DNA of 64,000 nucleotides from Orientallactaga sibirica (taxonomy: Eukaryota > Chordata > Mammalia > Rodentia > Dipodidae). How positions within the stretch are numbered: position 1 is the stretch's first letter; every line of letters begins with the position of its first letter. The stretch is from NCBI GenBank assembly GCA_036365145.1, contig JAEOAD010000015.1, positions 37,339,501 through 37,403,500 of the forward strand, written 5' to 3'. Shown piece by piece: positions 1 to 11,629 of the stretch. Position numbers and translations under genes: made by a program. A model generated the notes under the pieces. It was not told the DNA's origin and did no database searches. It saw only the letters and a list, made by a program, of their open reading frames with translations.

Positions 1-805
1 AATTTGCATTGTGCACTCTTCTCTCTCTCTCTCTCTCTACTAATTCTGCCATGGCTTCTTGGACTGGCCTGCTTCACCATGCTGGGATCAGAGCCCTGTT
101 GAAATGTGCTATTGTGCTATCACCTGAGTATAGCAGGTATAGCACCAGGCGGGGCTCTTTTGTAAATGTGACAACTTTGTAGAGAGATGCACTGGGTTGA
201 GCTTCTCAGACCCCATGACTGAACTCCTCCAGAGTTTGGTAGCTGGTTTTGCTGAGCTGAGGGGGAGGGGCCTCATGGCCACATGGAAACTCCAGAACCA
301 AAAACTCCTGACCTGAATATCTTCTAATTTTTTTTTCCTTTTTCTGTTTCAAGCTACTGTGTCACAAGACACATGGCTGCCTGTGAGGGGTAGGAGGATT
401 GAGCTCTGACTCCTGCTCTGAGCTCTGCCCATCATGTGCCATGGGCCTAGACCTCATCACCAGCCAGAGACTGTGGATTTCTGGCCACATAAATGAATAA
501 AAAAAAATGAAAAGGCTCCAGCCAAGCCCAAAGCCTCGGCACTTGGCTGGAAAGGTTTTTTTTTTCAACAGGCCTGGGTCCCGACCACATTCCTCCTCCC
601 CACCCCCATGGAGCTGAGGCCTGCAGCTATGTCAACTAGGTGGGAGAGATAGCCATGCTGTGCCTCAGGACAGGGACACAACGAAAAATACATTCCTGAT
701 GGTGCTCACTAACTGCTATAAGTTTCTACTAAAGTGCTCTATGATGAACATATCTTTACATTACTGTAAATCATTTATTCATGCAGGTATTCTAAGTAGT
801 AAAAT
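1..805. other. anonymous sequence, no gene recognised
   Basis: The stretch opens with a short CT-dinucleotide run and is slightly GC-richer to about position 660 than what follows. No open frame resembles a known protein, and no splice-bounded exon or clear repeat family was recognised. It may be an eroded LTR, but I cannot show its ends. Confidence 0.4.
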
Positions 806-885
806 GAGCTAGGCCTGATGGCACAGGCCTATTATCATAGCTACTTGGGAAGCTGAGACAGGAGGATCACCAATGATAGCCCAAC
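806..885 (+). repeat. old B1/FLAM-like SINE fragment
   Basis: The stretch reads like the left part of a 7SL-derived monomer: a GGCCTGATGGCACAGGCCT-type start, then CTACTTGGGAAGCTGAGACA and GGAGGATCAC. It is diverged and lacks the 3' half and an A-tail. The 'CTACTTGGGA' form is closer to proto-B1/FLAM than to the young B1 copies elsewhere in the window, so it is probably an old insertion. Confidence 0.6.
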
Positions 886-2744
886 TCCACATTTTTAAAC
901 CATGTGACTTTTAAATTACTTGGTAAAAATTTCTATATAATTTTAATTTGAACTGTGCCTGATATTTTCTATTTTGTTTGGGCTTTAAACAAATAAGATG
1001 TTGTTTATATCCATATTTTTGTTTCTTTACTAGCCCAAACAGTCCAACAGATCTCCTAAAGGTTTTGTTCTCATTTGATTTATTTCAATGGTTTTTTTTT
1101 TTTTTTAATTTTTGGTTTTTGTCTTTAAAAGTCAGATTTAACGAAACCTATGATAAACTGAAATTTTATGTAAACAAAACCATACTCTGTTACATGATAC
1201 CATAAACATAATTACTGAGTTTATGTTCTAAGTCAACTTCAACTTACATAGAGGATTATTGAAAAGAACAAAATTCTCCTTGACATGGTGGCTTATAATT
1301 TGCCAGGTATTTTAAAATATTGTAATATCCTGTTGCTTAAAAACAGAAGACAACTGGCCTGAGTTCTAGGCCAGCCTGCCTCAAGACAAAAGTAAAAATT
1401 TGCCTTAGTTACTCTTAATAAAAGTATTTCCAAGTGTTTTAGAGTTATTGATAAAGATTATCCCCCAAAATTGTTGTTACAGTTTGCCTGTATACATAGA
1501 CTTATAACTTCAAAGTATATTTCATGGAGGTTATTAATAGGTGGTCTCTCAAATCAATGAGTTATATAAAATCTATACATATATATATACTGGTATTATA
1601 AAACAAGTTTCATTGTCAGGTCGAGATTTTTGATGATATAAATAGTAAAGAAGTTGTAAGTTTTTCTGCTAAGGCTGTTTCTCTTCAAATTTACAACAAT
1701 AAGGTGGTTAAATCTTTGAAGCTAGACTATGTGCTTCTTTGTTAGTGGGTAATGGGATTAATCAATTTGGTGTAGATTCTCTTAGTAATCTTATTTTTAA
1801 AAAAAGATGGTTAATTATGGGGTGAGATGAGATGATTGAAGGAACTGAGAAGAAATTTTTCAATGTTGCACATAAAATGCTTGTTAAAATGCTTTTTTGA
1901 GTGGAACTTAGATCAAAATGTTAAAGTATATGGATAAAGGTGTGTGTATATAGAAAGGGTATAGGAGATCTAAAAAGACCAAATTTTGCCTAAAGTTAAT
2001 TTGCCTTTATCAGAAACAAAAAGCTGATTTTCAGACGAAGCCTAAACACCATGCCTAAACTTAAAGATCTTTCAACTGTTACAGACTCTTAAGGATGCTC
2101 TAAAACTTTGATGTGGGGACATAGACTTAATGTAAATTCAGCTTATATTAGACACGAGTGATGCCATATGCTAGTTGGATCACAAAGTCATAAGTGCAGA
2201 TGTTATTCACATTCTTTGAAGGTCTAACCAGGTTAGGCATAGACAGGACCCTATTCCCTTGTATATTGCAAATGGCTAAAATAAATTTCCTAGATAAAAA
2301 CAAACATCTTCAGAGTAAGCCAAGAAATGTCAGGATGCTTAGCTCTCTGCTCTGTTATTTCCTTTTGCTCTTGCTTACTGTTATAAGCTGTTTAAAGTCA
2401 TAGTGAGCTGGACTCTGGAAAAAGGGATGATGCCTGCCTTTTTCTCAGACCCCATGCAAGTTTAAGCCATGTATCCCCCAGACAAAATGGCCAATTGTGT
2501 CTGACAAGGAAAAGAAAATGACAAACAGCATATAACTCTGATTGTCTTTATAGTTCCTCTCTTTTGAACACCTAAACTCACCTCTATCAAATGAGATTTC
2601 TCACTAGACAAAAAGGTCAAATAGGTAAACCGAGTCAAGGTACTTGATCAGGTTTCAAACTCCTTACTAAATAAGGCAAGCATCAGACTTACTTAAATAT
2701 ATATATCTGGGTATAAACAGATATGATTTTTTTTTTAAAAAAAA
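886..2744. other. AT-rich anonymous sequence
   Basis: No gene was recognised. A faint decayed B1-like stretch may lie near 1273-1400 (GGCCAGCCTGCCTCAAGACA near its end). The remainder is AT-rich, with short frames that look random. Confidence 0.35.
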
Positions 2745-2932
2745 GGCATCAAGAAAGTGATGGCTTAGCAGTAAAGGTGCTTTCCTGGGAAGCCTAAAGA
2801 CCTAGGTTTTATTCCCTAATACCCATGTAAGCCAGATCCACAAGGTAGTACATGTGTCTGGAGTTTGTTTGTAGTGGCTAGAAACGCTAGCATGATCTCT
2901 CTCATCTGTCTCTCTCATATCAACAAAGGATA
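2745..2932 (+). repeat. tRNA-derived SINE, short type
   Basis: Diverged copy of the window's dominant SINE. The A-box-like GATGGCTTAGCAG is followed by the tRNA-like region, then the body motif GTAAGCCAGATCCACAAGG and TCTGGAGTTTGTTTG, ending in a CT-rich tail. No clear flanking duplication was seen, consistent with its divergence. Confidence 0.8.
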
Positions 2933-5900
2933 GGATCCCTATATTTAAGGTAATAAAACCAAAGATTACCTTAAGATAATACCCTTTAGTCCCTAGACCA
3001 TTCTGAAATATTCACAAATGGGGGAAATGATATCCCAGGCTCCCACAGAGCAGAGAAGGAAAAGGAGTCCCAGAAACCCCTTCCCCCAGAAGGACATATA
3101 GGCTGTCAAGACAGGAATAGATGTGAAAGTCTTCACACTTGGGCCTGTCTTGCCAATGACATTGCTTATATGCTGTGATGTAAGACACTTGCAGACTGGG
3201 AAAATGCTGGAGATACTCGGGCTGGGATCAGGCCAGGAGGATGAGCATGGATTTCCTGTCCTGGAACTTCCTTGCTCCTGGAGGCACATAGACTGCACTA
3301 TGTGTCCCCATTTGGTTGGGGGGGGGACAGCAAAATATGGGTGAGGACTCCTATAAAGCCCTAATTTCTTCTCCCAAATCTTGTCTGGAGGGATGCCCCC
3401 CCCCCTCCTTCGAGAAGATGTGAGCCAGGATTGGACATAACCTGACTCTAGACACTTCTTTTCACTTTCCTCCACTTTGTTTCAATTGGGATAGTTGGCT
3501 TCCAGGATAGCCCAGAAGTCTCTGCTACCCTTTTTTCTGCAAAACTTGGCTCATTTAGATAATCAGAAAGCAGAGTAAAAAAGGGAATAGAAAGGGAAAT
3601 TAATAAAAATAGACGTCACTAGCACATCATGATGGTAATAAAAGTTGCTCAGGGAGGGGCATTTAATTGGATAAAATCTAAAATATTTTTACCTGTTGCC
3701 AAGGTTTTAATCAATAGAGAAACTGAGTCTTATGATTAAGGCTTCACTCATTAACAGCTCACTGATGCTAATTTGTAATGATTTAAGCATTATAAAAACT
3801 AATTTTAAGACTCTCAGTAAAGTCAATTAGGTTCTTCTCCTCGTCATGGATTGAACTATTGGAGAAACTGAGTCTTAAGATAAAGGTTCACATATAAGTG
3901 GTTAATTTCCAAAGATGAAGTACTCATACCTAGAGGCACTGTAACTTTAAAGATAGCTTCTGCTTTATTTATGCTAATTCTTTTGAATGGCCATCACTAG
4001 GTTTAGTCACTTAGGTTTAAGTGATTTAATTTCAGTAACAATAACTTTCATCTTCCTGTTAGGTAAAATATGTCAGGATAGCTTGTCTATGCTTTATCAA
4101 TTTTAAGTCATGGGTAAAAGATAAAATTTTTTTATATTAATAAAAATTTCTATGGTACATAAACTCAGTTGCTATCAAGATTAAACTAAAAGCATTAGTT
4201 ATCAAATGGTGTTTTCTCTTTCAAAACAGATTTTTCAAGGGTTGTATTAGAGCTTAGCTGTTTTGGATCAATAAAGACCAGATTCTGCTCTATTATATAA
4301 ATGTAGAGTATATATACTCTACTTTAGGGTACAGCCTCATGCCCCCAACATGGTCCTCATCTGATAAAACTAATTCCAAGCTCTGTGGTTCTCCCTGGGT
4401 AATTGGTACCACACACAGGTGTCTGGACTAATCAAAGATGTTTTCAAACACAGGTGCTAAAACATTACACTGTTTTACTTGTCCTTTTCTGACAATTTCT
4501 AGGTTAGATCTGTGTTGTTTTCAAGACTGATAACAGGTTCTTCCTGTATTTGTAACTATTAGGTATTTAAAGTATATGTGCCTACCTTCTATGCCTCAAA
4601 TATAGCAGTCCTATCCTGCCACAGAACAACCAAATATTAAAAGTTTAGAAAAAATGACTTTAAGCTCATGTGCCATTCTTTAACTAAATCTACTTCAGTA
4701 ATCAAATGTGCTATATATGTCCATACATCCAGGTTGGTGTAACTTCTTTTTTAGGTGTATTAATCACTTATGTAATAGCCAAAGCCAATTGAAATCATTG
4801 GAACAAAAAGCCCAATATTTTGGCCTGTGCTCCTAGGTCATAGGGCCACTGGAGATGATGGGACACTTCTACACTGGCCCTTTGTAAGTCACCTGTCTTC
4901 TTGATCAGGGAGGCTATGGAGACTCCAACAAAAATCAGTGTACAGTCTGAAAAACTACTTGGCCAACATGGCCCTGACTCATCCTAACAGCCAGAAAACA
5001 CTAATAGGGCTACTCCCGGGTCCTTAAAGTCTCCTTTGTAGAGCCATTAGTGATCTTCATACTTAATCCTTGATTAAATTGTGGATATCTGCTTGGTCTT
5101 AAATACTCAGAGAAAAATGTATAACTGAAGATAAAGAGATACCTCAAATATATGAATGACATATTAAGTATTACAACAAGAACTTCCCAACAAGAAAAAC
5201 AAACAAGGCCTTAAGACAAGTTATCCCCAGCTCTAATAGTTCTATTTCTATAATAAAAACAAGCAAGTATATATTTCAAAAGGTTTATTTTCAAATATGA
5301 AGTATAGATAGATAGATAGATGACTTTGACCAAAACTCACTTAATTCAAAAGATTTCCTTATAATGGAAACAATGGTTAATTTCTTCTAACTTGTGCCAG
5401 GATATTCTTAAATAAGTCCTAAGACAAAAATATATTTGTACAGCCTTTAGTGGCACACAGTGGCTCTATGGTACTAGCCTTTGGCCCTAGATAGTCCCAG
5501 GACAGATTTTAAAAGGTACACTCTAGAAGGCTATTGTAAAGGTTAAATGTTGTGTATGTTCTGATAACTCTGCTAATATCTTGGCTGTTTCACAAGCCAT
5601 ACAAAAATGGATTCAAACCATGTTAGACACAACTATGCCATTCAATAAACAGTTCTGGGAGAAATTTTCAGCCAGCTTGTGCTCAGATGGTCCTGTGACA
5701 ATCCAACTCCATCTACCTGGGTTGCCTTGAATGCTCCTCAAGGTCTAAAAGTACACAAAAATGATAACCCTAAAGGTGACCAGATTGATGTGTGATCACT
5801 TCTCATTAACTCCTTTTAATCTTTCTCCCCAACATTCTCTTCCAAGACTCTCTTACTACTCATTCATCAAGAAATAGCTAACAATCTGACATCATCACCC

Positions 5901-6640
5901 TTTGTCCTCTAACAGCAGTTAGAGTGTATTCTCATGAGAGGGCAAATGGGGGACATAGAGTTAGAGTGACTGGACCCCTGAAGGTAAAAAAGGACAAAAA
6001 GTTTTTTTTCTTATCTCTTGCCTAGTTCCAAAGAACTGTTTTCCCACAGTCAGGACCCTTCCTGGGAGGAAGGTCTTTCATAGGATTTAAACATTGTGTT
6101 TGCTCAAGTACAGTCCCTAGCCATAATCAATCACCTGGCTCTCTGGTTCACCTGGGCCAAAAGACAGCCTACTACCCTAAGGTTATAAATACCTTTGCAA
6201 GAGGAGGGCAGTGTCTCTCTCTGATCACTTGGGAACTTCCAGCTGTGGGTGAGTTTCTCCCGCAGCCTGGCCTGGACTGGCTTAGCCCAGGCTCAGGCCC
6301 AGATCCAGCTGGGAGGGATTGAGCCTAGACCTTAGCCCAGGTCTATCAGGAAGGGACCCCTAGCCCTTACTCTCAGAATGAGTATCTCTATCCAACTTCC
6401 CACATGGCAGGAGTTCCTTGAACTTTCTTTTCTCTTTTCTTTCCATGTCCCCCCCCCCAGATTTATATCTGGTCCCATGGACTCCTGAGCTACACATGGC
6501 CCACATGAGCTTTTGGGCTCCATGTGGTGTACTTCTCTTCTCCCCACTTTATCTCCCCTTACCTTACCTCTCAGCCTTCCCCTTTACACACTCCTTTATA
6601 AAATGTGGTATCTAAAAATCATTCTCTTGAATGTGGAATT
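2933..6640. other. old sequence with weak LTR-like signals, no gene
   Basis: No coding exon is evident. The 160-codon minus-strand frame at 3475-2993 has no recognisable motif and crosses homopolymer runs. Signals that could belong to decayed retroviral LTRs include TATAAAGCCC near 3352, TATAAATACC near 6184 followed by a GC-richer 130 bp, and C9-C10 runs near 3393 and 6450. A short GATA repeat lies near 5305-5322. No LTR pair, primer site or duplication could be found, so the ERV reading stays tentative. Confidence 0.3.
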
Positions 6641-6769
6641 GCCAATTAAGTTTACATAAATGTAAATATAAATACAGGGCTTTGGGTTCCCAGAAGCACC
6701 CTAGAACCATTTTCATTTGACTATAAAGACCTGCCCATGCAGTTTCCAGCCCCCTTTCTCTGCTCTCTT

Positions 6770-7042
6770 GCTCTGGTCACAGGAAATGAAGACATTGGAG
6801 AAAAGCAAGAGGATCAAAGAAGACAGGACCATATCTAACTGATATTTATTTCACATCCCTCCCAACAACTAAAACCCTCCATACTCCTCCTACCAGATAA
6901 TTCAAGACCAGGGATTGGAAGTAAAGGAGAGATTTCTAGGCAAAGGATGGAAAAATCTAAGGTGAGGGCAACAAATGGCTCAAGGCTTAGAGGTATCTCT
7001 GTTCTCTCCTGGCCAACCAGAGCATATATCCAAACTACCACA
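6770..7042 (-). mobile_element. 3' LTR of a minus-strand MaLR provirus (distal end uncertain)
   Basis: Read on the minus strand, TGTGGTAGTTTGGATATATG begins at 7042, immediately after a purine-rich tract, as expected at a polypurine-tract/LTR junction. A possible AATAAA signal lies near 6844-6850. The outer end near 6770 is a guess, because no TGTAGCAGA-type terminus was found. After the first 20 bases the sequence departs from the 5' LTR at 8252-8644, so the two LTRs belong to different variants or this one is heavily rearranged. Confidence 0.6.
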
Positions 7043-8251
7043 TTCTGCCCCTGGCCCCCAATAGATTTATAACTATCACACATTGTAAATTGTAAATTGT
7101 ACTCAGTCCCATTTCAAAGGTTCTCACAGTCTTGACCAACTTAAGATAGTGAGTCCTGTAAAATCAAGTTAAATACTTTCAACATGTAAAGGCACAGAGT
7201 AAACATTTTAACTGGTATAAGGCATAACAAGGAGAGACTAGAACAATGCAAACTCAACCACCATCAGCAGTCATCAAACTTCTGCAGTTCAAGTTCAATA
7301 TAACCAGAGACTGACAGTCTCCAGGTTTTCCAATTCCGCCCCTCCAGCTGGGCAGAGTCGCCAGGGAAAACTTTCATCCCAGGCCAACACTGCATTACAT
7401 GGGAGTCCTTGCATAGTCCTGGTATATCCAAAACATCTTCAGGTCTCCATGGAAACCATGGTCCATTTCCCAAAGGCTCTTTCAGCCTATTCCTGAGGGT
7501 CTTCATGCCCTGCTTCATGCCGCATCTCAGCAGCAGCTCCTGGAACCATGTGCAATTCATGACCACTCCATGCATTTTTCATGCTTCCAAAACTAATACC
7601 AGGTGTGCAGGACACAGCCATATTCTTAATCCAGGGACAAAATAAATCATAGCCTTGAAAAGTATGTTCCTTCTCCAGTCAACTCTTTCCAAGAGTTTGC
7701 ATTTCTAAGTCTTTCCTCAGGCATCCTCTCCATTGTTTTAATGTAAAGCAATCAGGCCACCTTCCTTCCACCTTCCTTAAGATTGCTAATGTGTTTGACA
7801 ATAGCAGCTCTAGTAACCTAAAACCAGTCTCAGTGCCTCTATAATTTTAACTTGCTTGAGGTTTTCCAACTTAAAATCTTAAAATCTCAGTCCATTATCT
7901 TTAGCCAAGCACATCAGTCCATTACAAATTTAACCTTGATCAAACTTTCTGGGCCTGGATAGAGGAATGTAGCCATCCCTTATGCCAGTAGCCCAGTTCC
8001 AACAAAGTCCTCTGCATTCTTTCCTTCCCCTTAGAAAGCTCATAAGCCAAGCCTTGAAGTTCAATACTATCTGCACTTAGCATTCTCAAACTCTCATCAG
8101 AATAGTCCATAAAACTTGGCTTACCACTCCAGAAGGCATCTTCAGTTGCAAGCACCAAGTCCATGCCCATTCCTCCAAAACAAAGTTTCCAAAAGATGAA
8201 CATCGATACGATCTGGTTCATCTCACCCCACACTCCTAGGTACCACTTTAC
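7043..8251 (-). mobile_element. MaLR internal region, minus strand
   Basis: About 1.2 kb between two LTRs. At its 5' end (8225-8245, minus strand) the sequence TGGTACCTAGGAGTGTGGGG resembles the tRNA-Leu-type primer-binding site typical of ERVL-MaLR elements. At its 3' end (7059-7043) lies the polypurine tract GGGGGCCAGGGGCAGAA. The first part matches the plus-strand internal region at 63497-64000 collinearly. There are no pol or env domains, as expected for MaLR elements, which rely on enzymes from other retroelements. A 111-codon frame at 8275-7940 is described separately. Confidence 0.85.
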
Positions 8252-8275
8252 TGTAGCAGATAGCTTCAGGTTCAT
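7940..8275 (-). CDS. open 111-codon frame spanning LTR end and MaLR internal region
   Basis: The frame starts with ATG inside the last bases of the 5' LTR, reads through the primer-binding site, and ends at 7940. It begins MNLKLSATVKWY and includes GMGMDLVLATEDAFW and LLELGYWHKGWLH. The copy at 63473-63808 has the same length with about 17 substitutions and no stop or indel. It could be a remnant of the gag-like region of MaLR elements, but I recognise no domain (no zinc knuckle, no protease motif). An accidental open frame preserved by recent insertion is equally possible, and translation is unproven. Confidence 0.3.
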   Translation of the reverse strand: MNLKLSATVKWYLGVWGEMNQIVSMFIFWKLCFGGMGMDLVLATEDAFWSGKPSFMDYSDESLRMLSADSIELQGLAYELSKGKERMQRTLLELGYWHKGWLHSSIQAQKV

Positions 8276-8644
8276 CGAGATGAACTTCCAGACCAGGCAC
8301 AGTTATGGAGGAAGGGATATTATTTATTGAAGCTTACAGATCCAGGGGAAGTTCCATAATGGCATGAGAAGCGGCCTGCTCTCACAGGACCAGGCAAGAG
8401 AGAGAAAAACCAAGCCAGCAGCTACACAGCACACTGAGCAAAACTACAGCCAAAAAGTCACACAGCACACTTCAGGAACTCCTGCTAGGCACAGTTTGCA
8501 TATCTTTACAATGGAATCTCAAACCCACCACCACACCTTAAGACCGGCCCCCAGTGACATTGCCTCTAGCAAGGTGATTGCAGATGCAAACTATAACTAA
8601 TAAAACACTGAATATATTGGGGGACAAATATTTAAACTACCACA
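8252..8644 (-). mobile_element. 5' LTR of minus-strand MaLR provirus
   Basis: A 393-bp LTR. On the minus strand it begins TGTGGTAGTTTAAATATTTG and ends TGCTACA, with an AATAAA signal about 70 bp before its end. It shares its whole length with the plus-strand LTR at 63110-63496, and its family matches the solo LTRs at 60744-61105 and 23623-24004. The right flank begins AGGAG, but the matching duplication at the far end of the provirus was not found. Confidence 0.9.
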
Positions 8645-8840
8645 AGGAGCAAACACCGGAGAATTGTCAGAGTCCCACAAGCTCCAGAGTCAGCAAAGGG
8701 ATTGCATCCCAAACAGCAGAAGAGCGATGGAGTCAGGACACTCAGCATTCTGTTTCAACCACTATAGGTGAGCATCCCCACCTCCACCATAGGCAAATAA
8801 ATGGACCCACACACCAGACTACACATTTTGTATCTCTGAA

Positions 8841-8907
8841 ATATTAGCTCTAGTCTGTGGCCATACCACCCTGAACATGCCTGATCTTGTCTGACATATT
8901 AGCTCTA
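8841..8907. repeat. 12-bp target-site duplications around 5S fragment
   Basis: Two identical copies of ATATTAGCTCTA (8841-8852, 8896-8907) directly abut the 5S-derived 43-mer. Confidence 0.85.
8853..8895 (+). pseudogene. 3'-truncated 5S rRNA tailless retropseudogene
   Basis: The 43 bases match the first 43 nucleotides of mammalian 5S rRNA, for example the unchanged block CCATACCACCCTGAAC. Most differences fall at CpG sites of the parent and read as CpG decay (TG or CA). The copy stops before the 5S internal promoter, so it should be silent. The 12-bp repeat ATATTAGCTCTA flanks it exactly on both sides (8841-8852 and 8896-8907), and there is no poly(A) tail. This fits the described class of tailless retropseudogenes, which are 3'-truncated small-RNA copies with target-site duplications. 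Confidence 0.85.
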
Positions 8908-9439
8908 TTTTTAAATTACTTGATTGAAAATTGCTCTTTTAACTCTTTTTTTATCTTTCATGTCTCAATCAAATATTATACATTATCTTAATTGTCCTAC
9001 CTCAGTCTTACATATGCTGTACTTTAAGTCTTCATTTAAAATAAGTACTGCGCCACAAATACCATTTGTAAAGGACATTTATGGGGTCCATCTATTAGTA
9101 TTTTTTCCTCTCTGCTAGTAATGATATCTTCTCATCTGTGGAGGTGGTTATTTCCTCAAACTTTGTAGAACTGATGGGACTTTCCATTGTGAATTATAGC
9201 CTTTCTAAACACAGAGATATTTGATCCTGGCCTGATCTATGATGGCCCTATTCCTCTTGGCCACATTGATAAAATTGAGAATGGTCAAATGACCCTTAGT
9301 AGAGAGATCAGTAATTTACTGAGACTTTTCATTCTGAAGTGATTATGAGAGTTCATTGCCATTTTGCTTTGCAGGATAAATGCTACCAAATGACACTCTG
9401 TTTACAGTTGTATCATCTAAAAGAAATATAAAAGAATAA

Positions 9440-9472
9440 TGGACTGGAGAGATGACTTAGTGGTTAAAAGTA
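9440..9472 (+). repeat. 5' head of a tRNA-derived SINE
   Basis: Only the first ~33 bases (GGACTGGAGAGATGACTTAG onward) match the SINE head. The sequence then passes directly into minus-strand L1 3' UTR. The copy is 3'-truncated and no duplication was recognised. Confidence 0.6.
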
Positions 9473-11000
9473 CCAGGGTGAATGAGACAGACCCTACTGA
9501 TGTCCTTCTGATGGGTCTCCATGGTAATCACAGCCATCTGTAAAAGCCAGATTCTCTAACAAGAATGAAAGCAGTATGGATCCAAGAGGATAACCATGGG
9601 CATTTAGAAGACATTTTTATGGTCATACCCTCTCATTTTATCCAAATAATAGTAGGAGCTTCCCTCTAGGGTCTAGGGTTCTCAGGACCAGGTATTAATT
9701 CTCTTCCACTAAGTGGGCTTCATCAAAGATCAGTTGGTTATCCCCATTTCTGGTGTTCTTCTATTGCACTGATGTGTACATTTTGCATGGCTGATTGATT
9801 TTGTAGTTTGGAAGATTTCCTTCTTGTTCACACTGTTGGTGACCATTATCCCTCAGTAGCTTGCATAGCATTTTCATTTCCCAGCACTATGAGATCTAGC
9901 CACCAGGGAACCGTCTTCAAGTTCATTTGTGGCATGATCTCTTGATGTCTTGAGACCACAGCCTGTGAAGTCTTCAGCAATAGAGCCTTATCATTTAGAT
10001 CTAGTGGTTAACCAATTGCTTTGGCAATAACCACATTGTTTTGAGGGCATCATGGGCCTTTCTGATCAAGTTTACTGTGTGGGGTACCCCAATTCTGGCA
10101 CTGGGATTTCCCAGCAAGAACCCATGTTTTCAAGCTTTTTCTTCCCTCTATAGAGTACTTTTGCCAACACTATTTCCTCCCCTTTTCTTATTAAGAGTTA
10201 AATATTTTAATTAGCTAACAAACAGGAAGGTTTTCATGGTACTGTTTCATCCTGTCATTAGTTTTATGTATTTCTTCTTTCCAACCCCAGTTCACCAGCA
10301 AGATCCTTCAACTTCCTCTACTTGTCTATCTCCTCTTATCATCCTTCCTACCACCACTCCCTGCTTCCCTTCTCTCTAAACCTCATTCTTGTTTCCTTGA
10401 CAATAGTACTGATAATACAATTTATAAACAAATGAAACAGTTAAATGTTAAGAACCTCTTACAAAAGAAAGCATGCAATATTTGTCTTTCTGAACCTGTG
10501 TAACCTCAGTTAGTATGACTTTTTTCCCAAGTCCATCCATTTCCCTGCAAAGTTCATTATTTCATTTTTCCTTCCCATTGAGTTGAATTCTATTTTATAT
10601 ATGTTCCATATCTTCACTATCCAGTCACCAGTTTATGGGCATTAGTGTTGATTCCATTTCTGAGCTATTATGAATAGAGCAGTAACAAACATGGCTCAGC
10701 AAGTATCTCTACAGTAACAGTAAAGTAGGGGCTTTAGGATATATGGCCAGGAGTGATATAGCTGGATCATATAGTAGATCTATTTTTAGATTTCTGAGGA
10801 ACTTTTATACTGATTTCCACAGTATCTGTACAAGTTACTGGGTATCAGTAAGTACACTAAAAGTAGTTGAGGATTCCTTTTCCCCCCAATCCTCATTAAC
10901 ATTTATTGTCATTTAATTTTTTTTGATGATACCCATTTTCAACTAGAGTGAGATGAAGTCTCAAAGTGGCTTTAATTTGCATTTCCATGATGGTTCAAAA
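9473..11000 (-). mobile_element. old L1, 3' UTR and end of ORF2
   Basis: 9473-10180 aligns in order with the L1 3' UTRs at 16092-17570 and 32016-33240: shared phrases include CTGATTGATTTTGTAG-type text, 'CAGCACTATGA..CTAGCCA' and 'TCTGGCACTGG'. 10440-11000 is the reverse complement of the ORF2 C-terminal region, with the usual 'TGAATAGAGCAGTAACAAACATGG' region split by substitutions. The ORF is destroyed by stops and indels, and the 5' part is missing. Confidence 0.8.
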
Positions 11001-11009
11001 TGCCTGGCC

Positions 11010-11285
11010 TACTGAGTCCCAGGCTGTGGAGTGTGATCAACTTGGGAGTCCCTTACTAAGGGTGGCACAGGAATTGAGGTCAGTACCAAGTGTGGCTAAT
11101 CCCTAATCCTAGAAAATAGAAACCAGCATTGTACCTGTGAAGAAGCACTCAACTGGGCTCTGGCCAGCCTACTCTACTCACTTCCTGGAGTTTTGGACTA
11201 TTCAACACCTTTACCTCCTTCCCGAGGATAGGGAAGAAGCCTAAATAAACTTTTCTCTATCTGAACTCCCTTTCTTAAAAATATT
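11010..11285 (+). mobile_element. possible LTR fragment
   Basis: The stretch ends in a polyadenylation-like block (CCTAAATAAACTTTTCTC), preceded by GC-richer sequence, as seen in retroviral LTR R regions. No partner LTR, TG..CA ends or duplication could be fixed. Confidence 0.3.
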
Positions 11286-11344
11286 AGTATTGTATTATTT
11301 TATATACAGAACATGCTGCTATTTTTACTAACAAAAGATAGATT

Positions 11345-11590
11345 CAGGGTTAGAGGAGATAACTTGATCCATAAAGTGCTTCCCACAAAAGAATAAGGAC
11401 TAGTTTGGATCCTTAGCACCCACTTAAATGCCAGTATACATTTGGCTATCTGTAATCCCAGAGTATAGGAAGTGTATATGGGGAATCCCCAAGGCAATCT
11501 ACCTAGTAGACTGAATCAGGGATCTCTGGGCTCAAGTAAGAACCTTACAGCCCTTCCTCTATCTACAAGCAGTGTTTCTATGCTCCCCCT
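11345..11590 (+). repeat. B4-type (ID/B1 composite) SINE
   Basis: The left part is ID-like (AGATAACTTGATCCATAAAG, then GGATCCTTAGCACCCAC) and the right part is B1-like (TGGCTATCTGTAATCCCAG). This is the order of rodent B4 elements. It is diverged, and the CA-rich end is lost. Confidence 0.6.
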
Positions 11591-11629
11591 CCCCCCACTT
11601 TCAACTGTTGGAATCCTTGATCCTTATGG

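Noticed and set aside
2993..3475. 160-codon minus-strand frame
   Set aside because: No domain, crosses poly-G/poly-C runs, and has an overlapping frame on the other strand.
6332..6615. Possible small exon in the CT-rich segment with C-run before AG
   Set aside because: A polypyrimidine-AG looks splice-like, but no coding similarity, downstream donor or partner exon was found.
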